From the NCBI GenBank assembly GCA_963767565.1, contig CAVYEG010000006.1:1178001-1242000 (forward strand): DNA of 64,000 bases. The letters run 5' to 3'. Position numbers and translations under genes: made by a program. The notes under the pieces were generated by a model that worked only from the letters and a program-made list of their open reading frames with translations, was not told the DNA's origin and searched no databases. Numbering within the stretch: position 1 is the stretch's first letter; each line of letters begins with the position of its first letter. This document shows positions 1 through 7,979 of the stretch, piece after piece. The DNA comes from Palsa-504 sp963767565. Lineage in GTDB: Bacteria; Actinomycetota; Actinomycetes; Streptosporangiales; Streptosporangiaceae.

Positions 1-178
1 TGCGGCCGGTCTCGCGGCCATATCTGGCATGGGTCAAGACCAGGCTGCGCCGTTCGTCCAGCGCCTGAGCGATGGCCTCAAGCGCCTCGCGCTCCCCGCC
101 AAAATCCTCCGATACCACGGTGACGTCTTCACCACCCACCGGGTGAAATCGCATGATTACCACGATGTTGTCAGGCAC
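1..178 (-). CDS. hypothetical protein, N-terminal part (gene runs off the window)
   Basis: The first 59 codons of a minus-strand gene are visible, starting MPDNIVVIMRFHPVGG from a GTG at 178-176. An AGGGAGG ribosome site lies about 7 bases before that GTG, which supports the start. The fragment is acidic and amphipathic (EREALEAIAQAL), and ends at the window edge with a Gly-Arg-rich stretch. I do not recognise a family. The strong ribosome site and consistent third-position GC bias argue that the gene is real; its length and role cannot be judged from this end alone. Confidence 0.6.
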   Translation of the reverse strand, partial: MPDNIVVIMRFHPVGGEDVTVVSEDFGGEREALEAIAQALDERRSLVLTHARYGRETGR

Positions 179-421
179 CGCCGGTACCTCCCTGCGAGAA
201 TCCAGAAGACCGCCCGCCCGGGCGCCGTGACCCGGGGCCCTCATTCGGCGGGGGTCACCGCGGATCCGGACACTATCAATTGTGCCTCGCCCGCGACCCG
301 GCAAAGCCCGGCCCAGCTGGCCAGGCACCTCGGCCCGCCAGGGAGCATGCACCGGTGGTTCCCGGCTGTGGTTACCAATCCTCCGATTAGCGTTTCAAAA
401 TGCCATCTAGCTGCACAAACC

Positions 422-497
422 TGGTGGGCGCAGTAGGACTTGAACCTACGAACCCCTCGCTTGTAAGGCGAGTGCTCTACCACTGAGCTATGCGCCC
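422..497 (-). tRNA. tRNA-Val (anticodon UAC), CCA encoded
   Basis: Read on the minus strand, a complete cloverleaf is present. A 7-bp acceptor stem pairs GGGCGCA with TGCGCCC. The D-arm holds AGCTCAGTGGTAGAGC. The anticodon stem CTCGC/GCGAG encloses the loop CTTACAA, giving anticodon TAC, and the T-arm holds GGTTCAAGTCC. The terminal CCA is encoded (422-424). The 5' end lies 37 bases from the stop of the lectin gene, so the tRNA is either cotranscribed with that gene or has a promoter inside its 3' end. Confidence 0.95.
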
Positions 498-533
498 CTG
501 CATTCGGGGCGCCGTAAGACGCCGCGAACGCAG

Positions 534-1658
534 CTAGCGTACCGGTTCGCGGCCCTTCCGCTGTATCGGGACGGAGGAAGGCGATGGCTCGGGGGGTGGC
601 AGCGCCTTGCTGGCTACGTGGCGGCCGCGCCGCTTGGCCGGGTGCTGCTTCCGGCGCGCGGCAGCGACCAGCAGGGCCGTGCCCACGACGAGGATGCCGG
701 CCACGACAGCAATGAGCGGCGAGCTCACGATTGACTGAGAGCCAGGCTGGTCCGCGCCGACAGCCGCAGGTGGAGCCGCGTGAACCGCGACCCGGAGCGA
801 GGCGGTGGTCCGCACGGTGCCGGGCTGCTGAGATGTCCCGCCGACGGAGACGTGCGCGGACACCGGGTAGGAGGCACCAGGCCGGCCATTACCAGGCACG
901 CGCCCGGCCATCTCGATATGTCCGGAAGCCCCGGCCGGCAGGGTTCCGGTGCAGGTCGCCGTGCGCAGGTCACAGACCAGGCCGGCGGCACCGCCCGAGC
1001 CATGCAGGCCGGTCAGGGCGAGGGCCCGCGGCATCGCCAGGCGAACGGCGACGCCGTAGGCCATCTGGGCCGAGGCGGCGTTGGCCACGGTCACCGACGC
1101 GTTGAAGGTGCCGCCGGCCGGGCCGCTGCCGGTTCCGGGCGCCACGGTCACGGCGCTGTAGCCGATGCTCCACCGCGCGCTGCTGCGGCAGGTCAGCCGC
1201 TCGATCTGGGCGCCGGAGACGGCCGAGCCGTCCAGGCCGGCGCAGATGCTGCCGCCTGCATTGGACAGCTGCCCGGTACGGCCGTTGTACTGCCAGACCT
1301 GGCCACGGTCTCCCCCGCACTGGTCGGCGAAATCGATGTACAGCGGCACCCCGTGCGACTGGCCCGCCAGCGCTTCCAGGCAGTACCCGATCCCGTTCAT
1401 CAGGACGCCGTCGGGCGTCAGCGACCATTGCTGGTCCTGGATGGCGGAGTCGCAGGTGGCCAAGGCCACGGGAGCGCCGTTGCCGGTGGACTCCCAGCAT
1501 AGATCCGGATGACCGATCGCATTGATCTGAAAGGGGCCGATGGTCGTCCCGCCCGCGGCGGACATGGTGGCAGCGGACGCGGGCCCGCCGAGCTGGACCA
1601 GGGCCAGGATCGCGACGGCCGCGACAGTCCGCAGCCAGCGAACGCCTTGACGCGCCAT
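534..1658 (-). CDS. secreted ricin-B-type lectin domain protein with C-terminal membrane anchor
   Basis: The 374-residue protein opens with a clear signal peptide (basic MARQGVRWLR, a hydrophobic core, and Ala-Ser-Ala-Ala around residue 30). Residues about 40-165 carry QDQQW- and GQVW-type motifs and paired cysteines typical of a ricin-B/beta-trefoil carbohydrate-binding module. Residues about 170-290 form a second Gly/Ala/Val-rich beta-type domain similar to extracellular CARDB/DUF11-like modules. Residues about 310-335 are one transmembrane helix followed by a basic tail, so the protein is probably held on the outer face of the membrane. The start ATG is preceded by GGGGGA. No catalytic domain is seen, so the role is probably glycan binding. 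Confidence 0.75.
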   Translation of the reverse strand: MARQGVRWLRTVAAVAILALVQLGGPASAATMSAAGGTTIGPFQINAIGHPDLCWESTGNGAPVALATCDSAIQDQQWSLTPDGVLMNGIGYCLEALAGQSHGVPLYIDFADQCGGDRGQVWQYNGRTGQLSNAGGSICAGLDGSAVSGAQIERLTCRSSARWSIGYSAVTVAPGTGSGPAGGTFNASVTVANAASAQMAYGVAVRLAMPRALALTGLHGSGGAAGLVCDLRTATCTGTLPAGASGHIEMAGRVPGNGRPGASYPVSAHVSVGGTSQQPGTVRTTASLRVAVHAAPPAAVGADQPGSQSIVSSPLIAVVAGILVVGTALLVAAARRKQHPAKRRGRHVASKALPPPEPSPSSVPIQRKGREPVR

Positions 1659-1765
1659 AATTCCCCCAGGCGTTCGTCACGTATAGCAATCATGCAATCA
1701 CAGAAATACTACGAGACGGCGATGTCGCCGGTCCTCCGATTGGGTTCTTCCGCGGGACCGGCGCT

Positions 1766-2884
1766 CTAGCGATCGGCCAGTTCGGTGATGGCGGCGCGGT
1801 GGGCCTGCGGGCCGCCCGCCAGGCGGTCGGCTGACCAGGCCCGGCGGTAGTACAGATGCGCGTCGTGCTCCCGGGCCGATCCCAGGGCGCCGAACAGGTG
1901 GATGGCGGCCTCGGTCACGGAACGGTAGGACTCCCCCGCCCGCAGCGCGGCGACGCGGGCGGCCATCGGGGCCTCGGCCGCGCCGTCGGCCGTGGCGGCG
2001 GCGGCGTACCGGGCGGCCGCCGAGATGGACTGCAGGCTGGAGAGCATGTCGACGCAGGACTGCGCCACCGCCTGGAACGAGTCCGGCGGATCCTCGGACT
2101 GCTCCCGCTCCTGGCCGTAGGCGATGCTCGCGTCCAGGCACCAGCCGATGCCGCCGGCGGCTTCCGCGGCGGTGGCGAGCAGGAACTCGTGCTCGGTCCT
2201 GGCCAGCGCCGCGTCGGCGTCCTTGCCGAGCAGCAAGGCGGGCACGGCGTCGAACGTCATGATGCTGATGCGCCTGGTCAGGTCGAGGCTCAGCTGCCGG
2301 GACGCCGCGAGCCCCCGCGAGCCCGCCTCGGCCAGGAACATGGCCGGGCCGGATCCGGTCACCGCCGGGACCACGATGACGCCGGCCACGTGGGCGGCCA
2401 TGACGAACCAGCGGCGGCCGTACAGCCGCCAGCCGCCGGTCGCGTGCTCGGCCTTGACGCTCTCGGGGCTGACCGACCAGTGACCCACTTCGTCGGCCGC
2501 CGCTACCGTTCCGGTCACCGACCCGCTGGCCAGCAGCGGCAGCCAGCACTCGCGGGCCTGCTGGTCGCCGGCGGCCAACAGGGCCGCGGCGGCCAGGTGA
2601 GTGGGGAGGACCGGCCCGGGATACAGCGCGCGGCCGAGCTCGCTATGAACCACGCTGGCCTCGACCTGGGACAGGCCGCGGCCGCCGAACTCCGCGGGAA
2701 CGGTCAGCCCGGCCAGGCCCATATCACCGGTCAGGCGGGCATGCAGTTCCGGGCTGAATCCGTACTCACTATCAAGCGACTTGCGCAGCCCGTCGGAGGA
2801 AAGCTGGTCGGCGAGCACGTCGTGCACGCCCTGAAGCAGGGCATGCTGATCGTCGGTGAGGGCGAGAGATTCGCGAATCGCCAT
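1766..2884 (-). CDS. acyl-CoA dehydrogenase family protein
   Basis: The protein has the acyl-CoA dehydrogenase layout: an N-terminal helical domain with GLAGLTVPAEFGGRGLS, a middle beta-domain (TGTVAAADEV) and a C-terminal helical bundle with YYRRAW near the end. FAD-dependent alpha,beta-dehydrogenation of an acyl-CoA is expected. I chose the ATG at 2884 (MAIRESLALT) because GAGGAG lies 7 bases upstream; a longer form from 2935 would lack such a site. The usual catalytic Glu loop is not obvious and the middle domain is degenerate (the usual FALTEP-type motif is absent), as in the divergent subunits of heterodimeric steroid or terpenoid side-chain dehydrogenases. That reading is inference. Confidence 0.8.
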   Translation of the reverse strand: MAIRESLALTDDQHALLQGVHDVLADQLSSDGLRKSLDSEYGFSPELHARLTGDMGLAGLTVPAEFGGRGLSQVEASVVHSELGRALYPGPVLPTHLAAAALLAAGDQQARECWLPLLASGSVTGTVAAADEVGHWSVSPESVKAEHATGGWRLYGRRWFVMAAHVAGVIVVPAVTGSGPAMFLAEAGSRGLAASRQLSLDLTRRISIMTFDAVPALLLGKDADAALARTEHEFLLATAAEAAGGIGWCLDASIAYGQEREQSEDPPDSFQAVAQSCVDMLSSLQSISAAARYAAAATADGAAEAPMAARVAALRAGESYRSVTEAAIHLFGALGSAREHDAHLYYRRAWSADRLAGGPQAHRAAITELADR

Positions 2885-3144
2885 GACACCGCTCCTCACG
2901 CGGGGGGCGGGAGGCCGAGGACCACCGGGGCTCACACGTCGGGCCGGTCAAAGCCCGACCAGCCGTTTCATGGTCTCAGACAAAGCAAGCTAATTCAGGG
3001 CAATCACCAGGACCGCGTGTCTCGACCACCAGGGGTGAAATGCATAGCCTGGATCAGTGTCAGGGGTGAGCGTTCCCATCGGCGTCCGCAACGACGGGGC
3101 CTGATATCTCCGGCCCGGGCCAGGTACGGGGCGAGGTAAAGGGA

Positions 3145-4557
3145 CTGTGGGCGCCGGACCGGCGGGCGCTGACCGCGGGCCTGGTGCTGACCGTCACCTT
3201 CGTCGCGTCCGAAGCGCTGGCCGTGGTGACGGTGATGCCGGTGGTGGCCAGGGACCTGGGCGGCCTGCGCCTGTACGGCTGGGTGTTCAGCGGGTTCATG
3301 CTGGGCAGCGTGATCGGGATCGTGCTGGCCGGGCGGGAGGCGGACCGGCGCGGGCCCGCGGTCCCGTTCGCGGCCGGGGTGGTGCTGTTCAGCGCGGGAC
3401 TGGCCATCGCGGGCACGGCTGTCTCGATGGGCGTGCTGGTCGCGGGCCGGGTGCTGCAGGGCATGGGCGCGGGGGCGGTACCCGCGGTGGCCTACGCCTC
3501 AATCGGCCGCAGCTTCACCGGGGTGCTGCGGGCCCGGATGATGGCGGTGCTGTCCACCGCGTGGGTCGCGCCGGGGCTGGCCGGGCCTGCGATCAGCGCC
3601 GAGGTGGCCCGGCTGTTCGGCTGGCGGTGGGTGTTCCTGGGGTTGCTGCCGCTGGTCGTGGTGACCGGGTCGATCGCCCTGCCCGCCCTGATCCGGCTGG
3701 GGCCGCCTGCCGCGGTCACGGCGGCCGAGCAGCGGCTGATCGACGGCATCCGCACGGCCGCGGGCGCGGCGCTGGTCCTGGGCGGCCTGACCCTGGCCGC
3801 CGGTTCCGGCGCCATCCTGGCCGGTCTGCGTCTGATCGGTCTGGGCCTGATCGCGGCGGGCGGCCTGGTGGGACTGCCCGCGCTGCGCCGGCTGGTCCCG
3901 CCCGGCACCTTGCGGGTCCGCCCGGGGCTGCCCGCCACGATCGCCTGCCGGGCCCTGCTGACGTTCGCGTTCTTCGGCGCCGACGCTTACGTCACGCTGA
4001 CCATCACGGTCGTCAGGCACCGGACCCCGGTGGTGGCGGGCCTGGCGGTCACCGGCGCCACGGTGGCCTGGACGGTGGGGGCCTGGGTGCAGGCCCGGCT
4101 GAGCGAGAGCTGGGAGGGACGCCGGCTGGTGCGCACCGGGATGGTGACCATCCTGGCCGGCATCGCCGGGATGACGCTCGTCCTGCAGCCCGCCGTGCCG
4201 GTGGCGGAGGGCATCGCGGCCTGGACGGTAGCCGGCCTCGGCATGGGTCTGGCCTACGCCCCGATCTCGCTGATGATGCTGAGGCAGGCGCCACCCGGCC
4301 AGGAAGGACGGACCTCGGCGTCGCTCAACCTGGCCGACGTGCTCGGCACCGCGATCGGCATCGGCGTGGGCGGCGCCGCGGTAGCCGCCGAGACCGGCCG
4401 GGATCTGCGGGCCGGACTGGCCGCCGCCTTCGTCATCGCCGCCGCCATGGGGCTGGTCCTGCTGGCCGTCACGCGGCGGCTGCCCGCGGGTCCCGTCTCC
4501 GCCCCGCCGCCGGATAATGGTGTTCCGGAAGATCCGGCCCGGGAGGACGCGCGGTGA
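3145..4557 (+). CDS. MFS transporter (multidrug-efflux type), probable CTG start
   Basis: About twelve to fourteen hydrophobic segments run through the protein, with the MFS loop-2 pattern GREADRRGP after TM2 and the TM5-like WVAPGLAGPAIS. Proton-driven export of a small molecule is likely. The first ATG/GTG in frame (3184) would begin inside TM1 at LTVTFVASEALAV. Family members normally have a short WxPxRRAL leader before it, and here the same frame reads WAPDRRALTAGLV upstream. CTG at 3145 has GAGG 8 bases before it, so I propose this non-ATG start. The frame is open upstream to the stop at 3067. The stop overlaps the start of the hydratase gene (GTGA), so the two are translationally coupled. 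Confidence 0.8.
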   Translation: MWAPDRRALTAGLVLTVTFVASEALAVVTVMPVVARDLGGLRLYGWVFSGFMLGSVIGIVLAGREADRRGPAVPFAAGVVLFSAGLAIAGTAVSMGVLVAGRVLQGMGAGAVPAVAYASIGRSFTGVLRARMMAVLSTAWVAPGLAGPAISAEVARLFGWRWVFLGLLPLVVVTGSIALPALIRLGPPAAVTAAEQRLIDGIRTAAGAALVLGGLTLAAGSGAILAGLRLIGLGLIAAGGLVGLPALRRLVPPGTLRVRPGLPATIACRALLTFAFFGADAYVTLTITVVRHRTPVVAGLAVTGATVAWTVGAWVQARLSESWEGRRLVRTGMVTILAGIAGMTLVLQPAVPVAEGIAAWTVAGLGMGLAYAPISLMMLRQAPPGQEGRTSASLNLADVLGTAIGIGVGGAAVAAETGRDLRAGLAAAFVIAAAMGLVLLAVTRRLPAGPVSAPPPDNGVPEDPAREDAR

Positions 4558-5342
4558 ACGATGAGCAGGATCGCCTGGTCCGGTACGACACGGGCCAGGG
4601 ACTCGCGACGATCACGCTGGACTCCCAGCACAACAGGAACGCCCTGTCCGCGCGGCTGGTCGCCGAACTCTCCGCCGGCCTGACCGAGGCGGGCGCGGAC
4701 CCGGGCGTGCGGGTGGTGGTGCTGACCCATGCCGGGCGGGTGTTCTGCTCGGGAGCGGACCTGGCGGCCGCGGCCAGCGGATCACAGAGCGGCTCGGTGG
4801 GCGACGCGAACACCGCGATCCTGGCCGTGCTGCGCCTGATCGTGGAGCTGCCCAAGCCGGTCATCGCCCGGATCGCCGGCCCGGTGCGGGCCGGCGGCAT
4901 GGGCATCGTGGGCGCCTGCGACCTGGTGGTGGCAGCCGAGAGCGCTACCTTCGCGTTCACCGAGGCGCGTATCGGCGTGGCGCCGGCCATGATCTCCCTG
5001 ACCACGCTGGACGTCATGGACCAGCGGCAGGCGGCGCGGTACTGGCTGACCGGGGAGACGTTCGGGTCGGCAGCGGCGGCCCGGCTCGGCCTGATCACGG
5101 TGGCCTGCGGCGACGCGGAGATCGACGGCGTGACCGGCGACCTGGCGACGCAGATCCGGGCCACCTCGCCGCAGGGGTCGGCGGAAACCAAGAAGCTGCT
5201 GACCGCGGTGCGGCGACAGCGGCTGGCGGCGGACGGCCCGGACATGGCTGCCCTGTCCGCGCGGCTGTTCGCCAGCGACGAGGCCCAGGAGGGCATTCAC
5301 GCCTTCCTGGAGCGGCGCGAACCCGCGTGGCGGTCTTCCTGA
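4554..5342 (+). CDS. enoyl-CoA hydratase/isomerase (crotonase) family protein
   Basis: The 262-residue crotonase-fold protein has the CoA-binding motif HNRNALSARL, the oxyanion-hole segment FCSGADLAAA and the second loop GPVRAGGMGIVGACDL followed by FTEARIGVAP. In classical crotonases one catalytic Glu sits in the GGxCE segment. Here that place is Gly/Ile, while the Glu of FTEARIG remains, so the exact reaction may differ from a straight hydratase. The GTG start overlaps the upstream transporter stop (GTGA), with GGGAGGA before it. It converges on the AtuA/carboxylase operon and may supply the hydration step of that pathway (AtuE-like role); this is inference from context. Confidence 0.85.
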   Translation: MNDEQDRLVRYDTGQGLATITLDSQHNRNALSARLVAELSAGLTEAGADPGVRVVVLTHAGRVFCSGADLAAAASGSQSGSVGDANTAILAVLRLIVELPKPVIARIAGPVRAGGMGIVGACDLVVAAESATFAFTEARIGVAPAMISLTTLDVMDQRQAARYWLTGETFGSAAAARLGLITVACGDAEIDGVTGDLATQIRATSPQGSAETKKLLTAVRRQRLAADGPDMAALSARLFASDEAQEGIHAFLERREPAWRSS

Positions 5343-5409
5343 GGCCAGGGCGGGCCCGCACCGATCCCGCGGCGGGCACCACGGACCGTTCGGCCTCGTC
5401 GAAAAGACA

Positions 5410-7191
5410 TCAGGCGGAACGGCCCTGGCTCCTCGCAACCACGGTGGCCGGGACGGTGACCAGCCTTGAGCGCAGGTACTCCCCCAGGCCCTTGGCTTGC
5501 GCGTCGGGCCGGGTGGTGGCCGAGACGCCGGGGGCCAGCAGGCCGTGGACGACGAAGTTGAGGGCCAGGAGGTTCGGCAGCTCGTACCGGTCGACTTCGA
5601 GGGCAGCGGATTCGGTGAGCAGCTCGCGGAACCGGTCGGTGGTCAGGTACTGGCGCAGCCAGGCGTAGCCGGCCGGGGTGCGGGCCCACAGGCCCACGTT
5701 GGCGCTGTCGCCCTTGTCGCCGGACCGGGCGCCGCACAGCCGGCCGAGCGGCACGGTGACGGGATCGCCGGCCGGCCCGGGTGCGCGGTCCTCAGCCGGC
5801 GCTGGGGTAATGGGGGCGGAGACTTCCCGGAGCCCGGGCAGGCCGCTGGTGTGCGGGATGACCTGGGGCGGGCCGTCCGGGAGGTGGAGCTGCTGGGCGA
5901 CCGCGCCGGCCGGGATCAGGGCGGGCCAGTAGACACCGTAGGCGCTGGCGCCGGTGGGCGGGGTGGTGGTGTGGAATCCGGCGTAGCCGGCCAGGGCGAG
6001 TTCGGTGATGGCATCGGAGAAGGCCCGGCCGGCCCGGCGTTCGTCCTGGTCCTTGACCGTGATCCGCAAGTGGGCGGTGGCCAGCTCGTTGGACGGCGCG
6101 TCGGGCCGGTCGAAGCGCAGCAGCCGGATGTCGACGTCCTCGTAGGCGCTGGCGCCGCCCAGCCGGTCCAGCAGCAGGCGGGTGGCGTGTTCGGCCTTGG
6201 CCTCGACGTCCAGGCCGGTGATGACCATGGTCATCGTGTTGCGGTAGCCGCCGAGCATGTTGACGGCGACCTTGAGGGTGTCCGGCGGCGGGCTGCCCCT
6301 GGTCCCGGCCAGCGCGACCCGGTCCGGGCCGGCCGGGACCAGGCGGATGGTGTCGAAGTGCGCGGTGACGTCGGGGTTGAGGTAGGCGGGCGCGCCGATC
6401 TCGTACAGCAGCTGGGCGGTGACGGTGCCGGGCGAGACCAGCCCGCCGGTGCCGTCGTGCTTGGTGATCACGCTGCTGCCGTCCGCGGCCACTTCGGCGA
6501 GCGGGAAGCCGGGATAGCGTCGGTCGGTGATCTCGCCGGTGAAGCAGTAGTTGCCCCCGGTGGCCTGCGGGCCGCACTCGATGACGTGCCCGGCGGCGAC
6601 CGCGCCGGCCAGCGCGTCCCAGTCGTCCCTGGCCCAGCCGTGCCACCAGGCGGCGGGCCCGGCCACCAGGCTGGCGTCGGTGACCCGGGGGCAGATCACC
6701 ACGTCCGCGCCGGCCTGCAGGGCCGCGGCAATGCCCCAGCCGCCCAGGTAGGCGTTCGCGGTGACCACGGGGAGTTCGGCCGCCTCCAGCGGTACGCCGG
6801 TGTCGAGGTTGATTAGCTCGTGGCCTTCGGCCTGCAGGTCCTTGATGGCCGGGGCCAGGTCGTCGCCGGTCAGGTAGGCGACCCGGGCTCCGGGGCTCAG
6901 TTGGGTGATCTTGGCCGCGAGGCTTTGCGGGTTGAGGCCGCCCGCGTTGGCCACGACCTTGATACCGCGTTCCAGGCAGGTGCCGAGCACGTCGGCCATC
7001 TGCCGCAGGAACGTGGTGGCGTAGCCGAGGCTTTCGTCTTTGCGGCGGGCCTTCCACAAGATGAGCATGGTCAGCTCGGCCAGGTAGTCGCCGGTCAGCA
7101 CGTCGATGGGTCCGGCCAGCATCTCCCGGGCAGCGGAGATCCGGTCACCGTAGAAGCCGGAGCAGTTCGCGATGCGGACCGGCCTTTTCAT
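5410..7191 (-). CDS. AtuA-type acyclic terpene utilisation protein (DUF1446)
   Basis: The 593-residue protein begins MKRPVRIANCSGFYGDR, the hallmark N-terminus of the AtuA/DUF1446 family. The large first domain covers about 1-450, with KVVANAGGLNP and PRVTDASLV motifs. The AtuA-like C-terminal domain covers about 480-593 (GARSGDKGDSANVGLWAR, LNFVVHGLL). AtuA is required for citronellol/geraniol catabolism in pseudomonads, although its exact reaction is not settled. The ATG at 7191 overlaps the previous stop (ATGA, 7188-7191) and has AAGGAA upstream, so the much longer open frame to 7389 was not used. It is the last gene of the minus-strand carboxylase operon. Confidence 0.88.
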   Translation of the reverse strand: MKRPVRIANCSGFYGDRISAAREMLAGPIDVLTGDYLAELTMLILWKARRKDESLGYATTFLRQMADVLGTCLERGIKVVANAGGLNPQSLAAKITQLSPGARVAYLTGDDLAPAIKDLQAEGHELINLDTGVPLEAAELPVVTANAYLGGWGIAAALQAGADVVICPRVTDASLVAGPAAWWHGWARDDWDALAGAVAAGHVIECGPQATGGNYCFTGEITDRRYPGFPLAEVAADGSSVITKHDGTGGLVSPGTVTAQLLYEIGAPAYLNPDVTAHFDTIRLVPAGPDRVALAGTRGSPPPDTLKVAVNMLGGYRNTMTMVITGLDVEAKAEHATRLLLDRLGGASAYEDVDIRLLRFDRPDAPSNELATAHLRITVKDQDERRAGRAFSDAITELALAGYAGFHTTTPPTGASAYGVYWPALIPAGAVAQQLHLPDGPPQVIPHTSGLPGLREVSAPITPAPAEDRAPGPAGDPVTVPLGRLCGARSGDKGDSANVGLWARTPAGYAWLRQYLTTDRFRELLTESAALEVDRYELPNLLALNFVVHGLLAPGVSATTRPDAQAKGLGEYLRSRLVTVPATVVARSQGRSA

Positions 7192-7979
7192 CGGCTTTCC
7201 TTGGTTGGCTCCCGGCCGGGACCGGGCGGTCCGGCGAAGGCCTGGGCGATGGCCACCCATTGTCCGGCGGCCGGGCCTTCGACGGTCAGGGCCAGGTCGT
7301 CGCGGTGCCTGCGCTGGGTGACCAGCAGGCAGAAGTCGAGGGCCGGGCCGGTGATCCGGTCGGCGGCGTCCCCGGGGCCCCAGGTCCACCGGGCGCCGGA
7401 CGGGGCGATGAGGCTGACCTGGACCGGTTCGGCCGGCGGCGGTTTCCCGTGGGCGGCGTAGCTGAAGGCCCGCGCGCCGACGCCGATGTGCGCTACGTGG
7501 CGGAGCCGGTCGGTCGGCTCGCGGGTCACGCCGAGGGCGTCGGCGACGTCCTGGGTGTGGGCCCAGGTCTCCATGAACCGAGCGGTCAGGGACGACGCGG
7601 CGCTCATGGCGGGACCGTACCAGGGCAGCCGGACGGCCGGGGCGAGGCCGGTGAACGTGGCGAGCAGGTCCGCGCGGGCCTGGTCGAACCAGGCCAGGAC
7701 CTGGGCGCCGGTCCGGTCGCGGTAGCGGGCGGCGATGGCGTCCGGGTCGATCTCGGCCGCGGCGGCCGCGGTTTCGGCCCGGAAGTCATCTGGGTGCAGG
7801 GCGGAGCGGACCGCTGCCTCATCGAAATAGGCCAGGTGCGTGACCTGGTCGGCGATGTCCCAGCCCTCGGCCGGGGTGGCAGTGCGCCAGCCGGCCTCAT
7901 CCAGCGCGGCGAGCAGGGCCCGGGTGACGGCAGTCTCGGCGGCGACGTCCGCAGCCAGCGCGGCCATGTCGGCTGGCAC
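7188..7979 (-). CDS. TIGR03084-family metal-binding protein (DinB/maleylpyruvate isomerase-like)
   Basis: The 263-residue protein has an N-terminal helical bundle of the mycothiol-dependent maleylpyruvate isomerase/DinB type. It includes GWDIADQVTHLAYFD, with a His in the position of the usual metal ligand, and a middle FMETWAHTQDVADALG segment, again with a His. The C-terminal part is the small domain typical of TIGR03084. Function is not established for this family; it recurs beside AtuA and acyl-CoA carboxylase genes in actinomycetes, as here. The GTG start abuts the stop of the biotin carboxylase gene (GGAGGTCTAG then GTG), and its own stop overlaps the AtuA start, so translation is coupled across three genes. 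Confidence 0.82.
   Translation of the reverse strand: MPADMAALAADVAAETAVTRALLAALDEAGWRTATPAEGWDIADQVTHLAYFDEAAVRSALHPDDFRAETAAAAAEIDPDAIAARYRDRTGAQVLAWFDQARADLLATFTGLAPAVRLPWYGPAMSAASSLTARFMETWAHTQDVADALGVTREPTDRLRHVAHIGVGARAFSYAAHGKPPPAEPVQVSLIAPSGARWTWGPGDAADRITGPALDFCLLVTQRRHRDDLALTVEGPAAGQWVAIAQAFAGPPGPGREPTKESR

Noticed and set aside
5410..7389. The 659-codon version of the AtuA gene
   Set aside because: Its first 66 codons overlap the TIGR03084 gene in another frame and are Arg/Pro-rich; the ATGA overlap with AAGGAA upstream sets the start at 7191.
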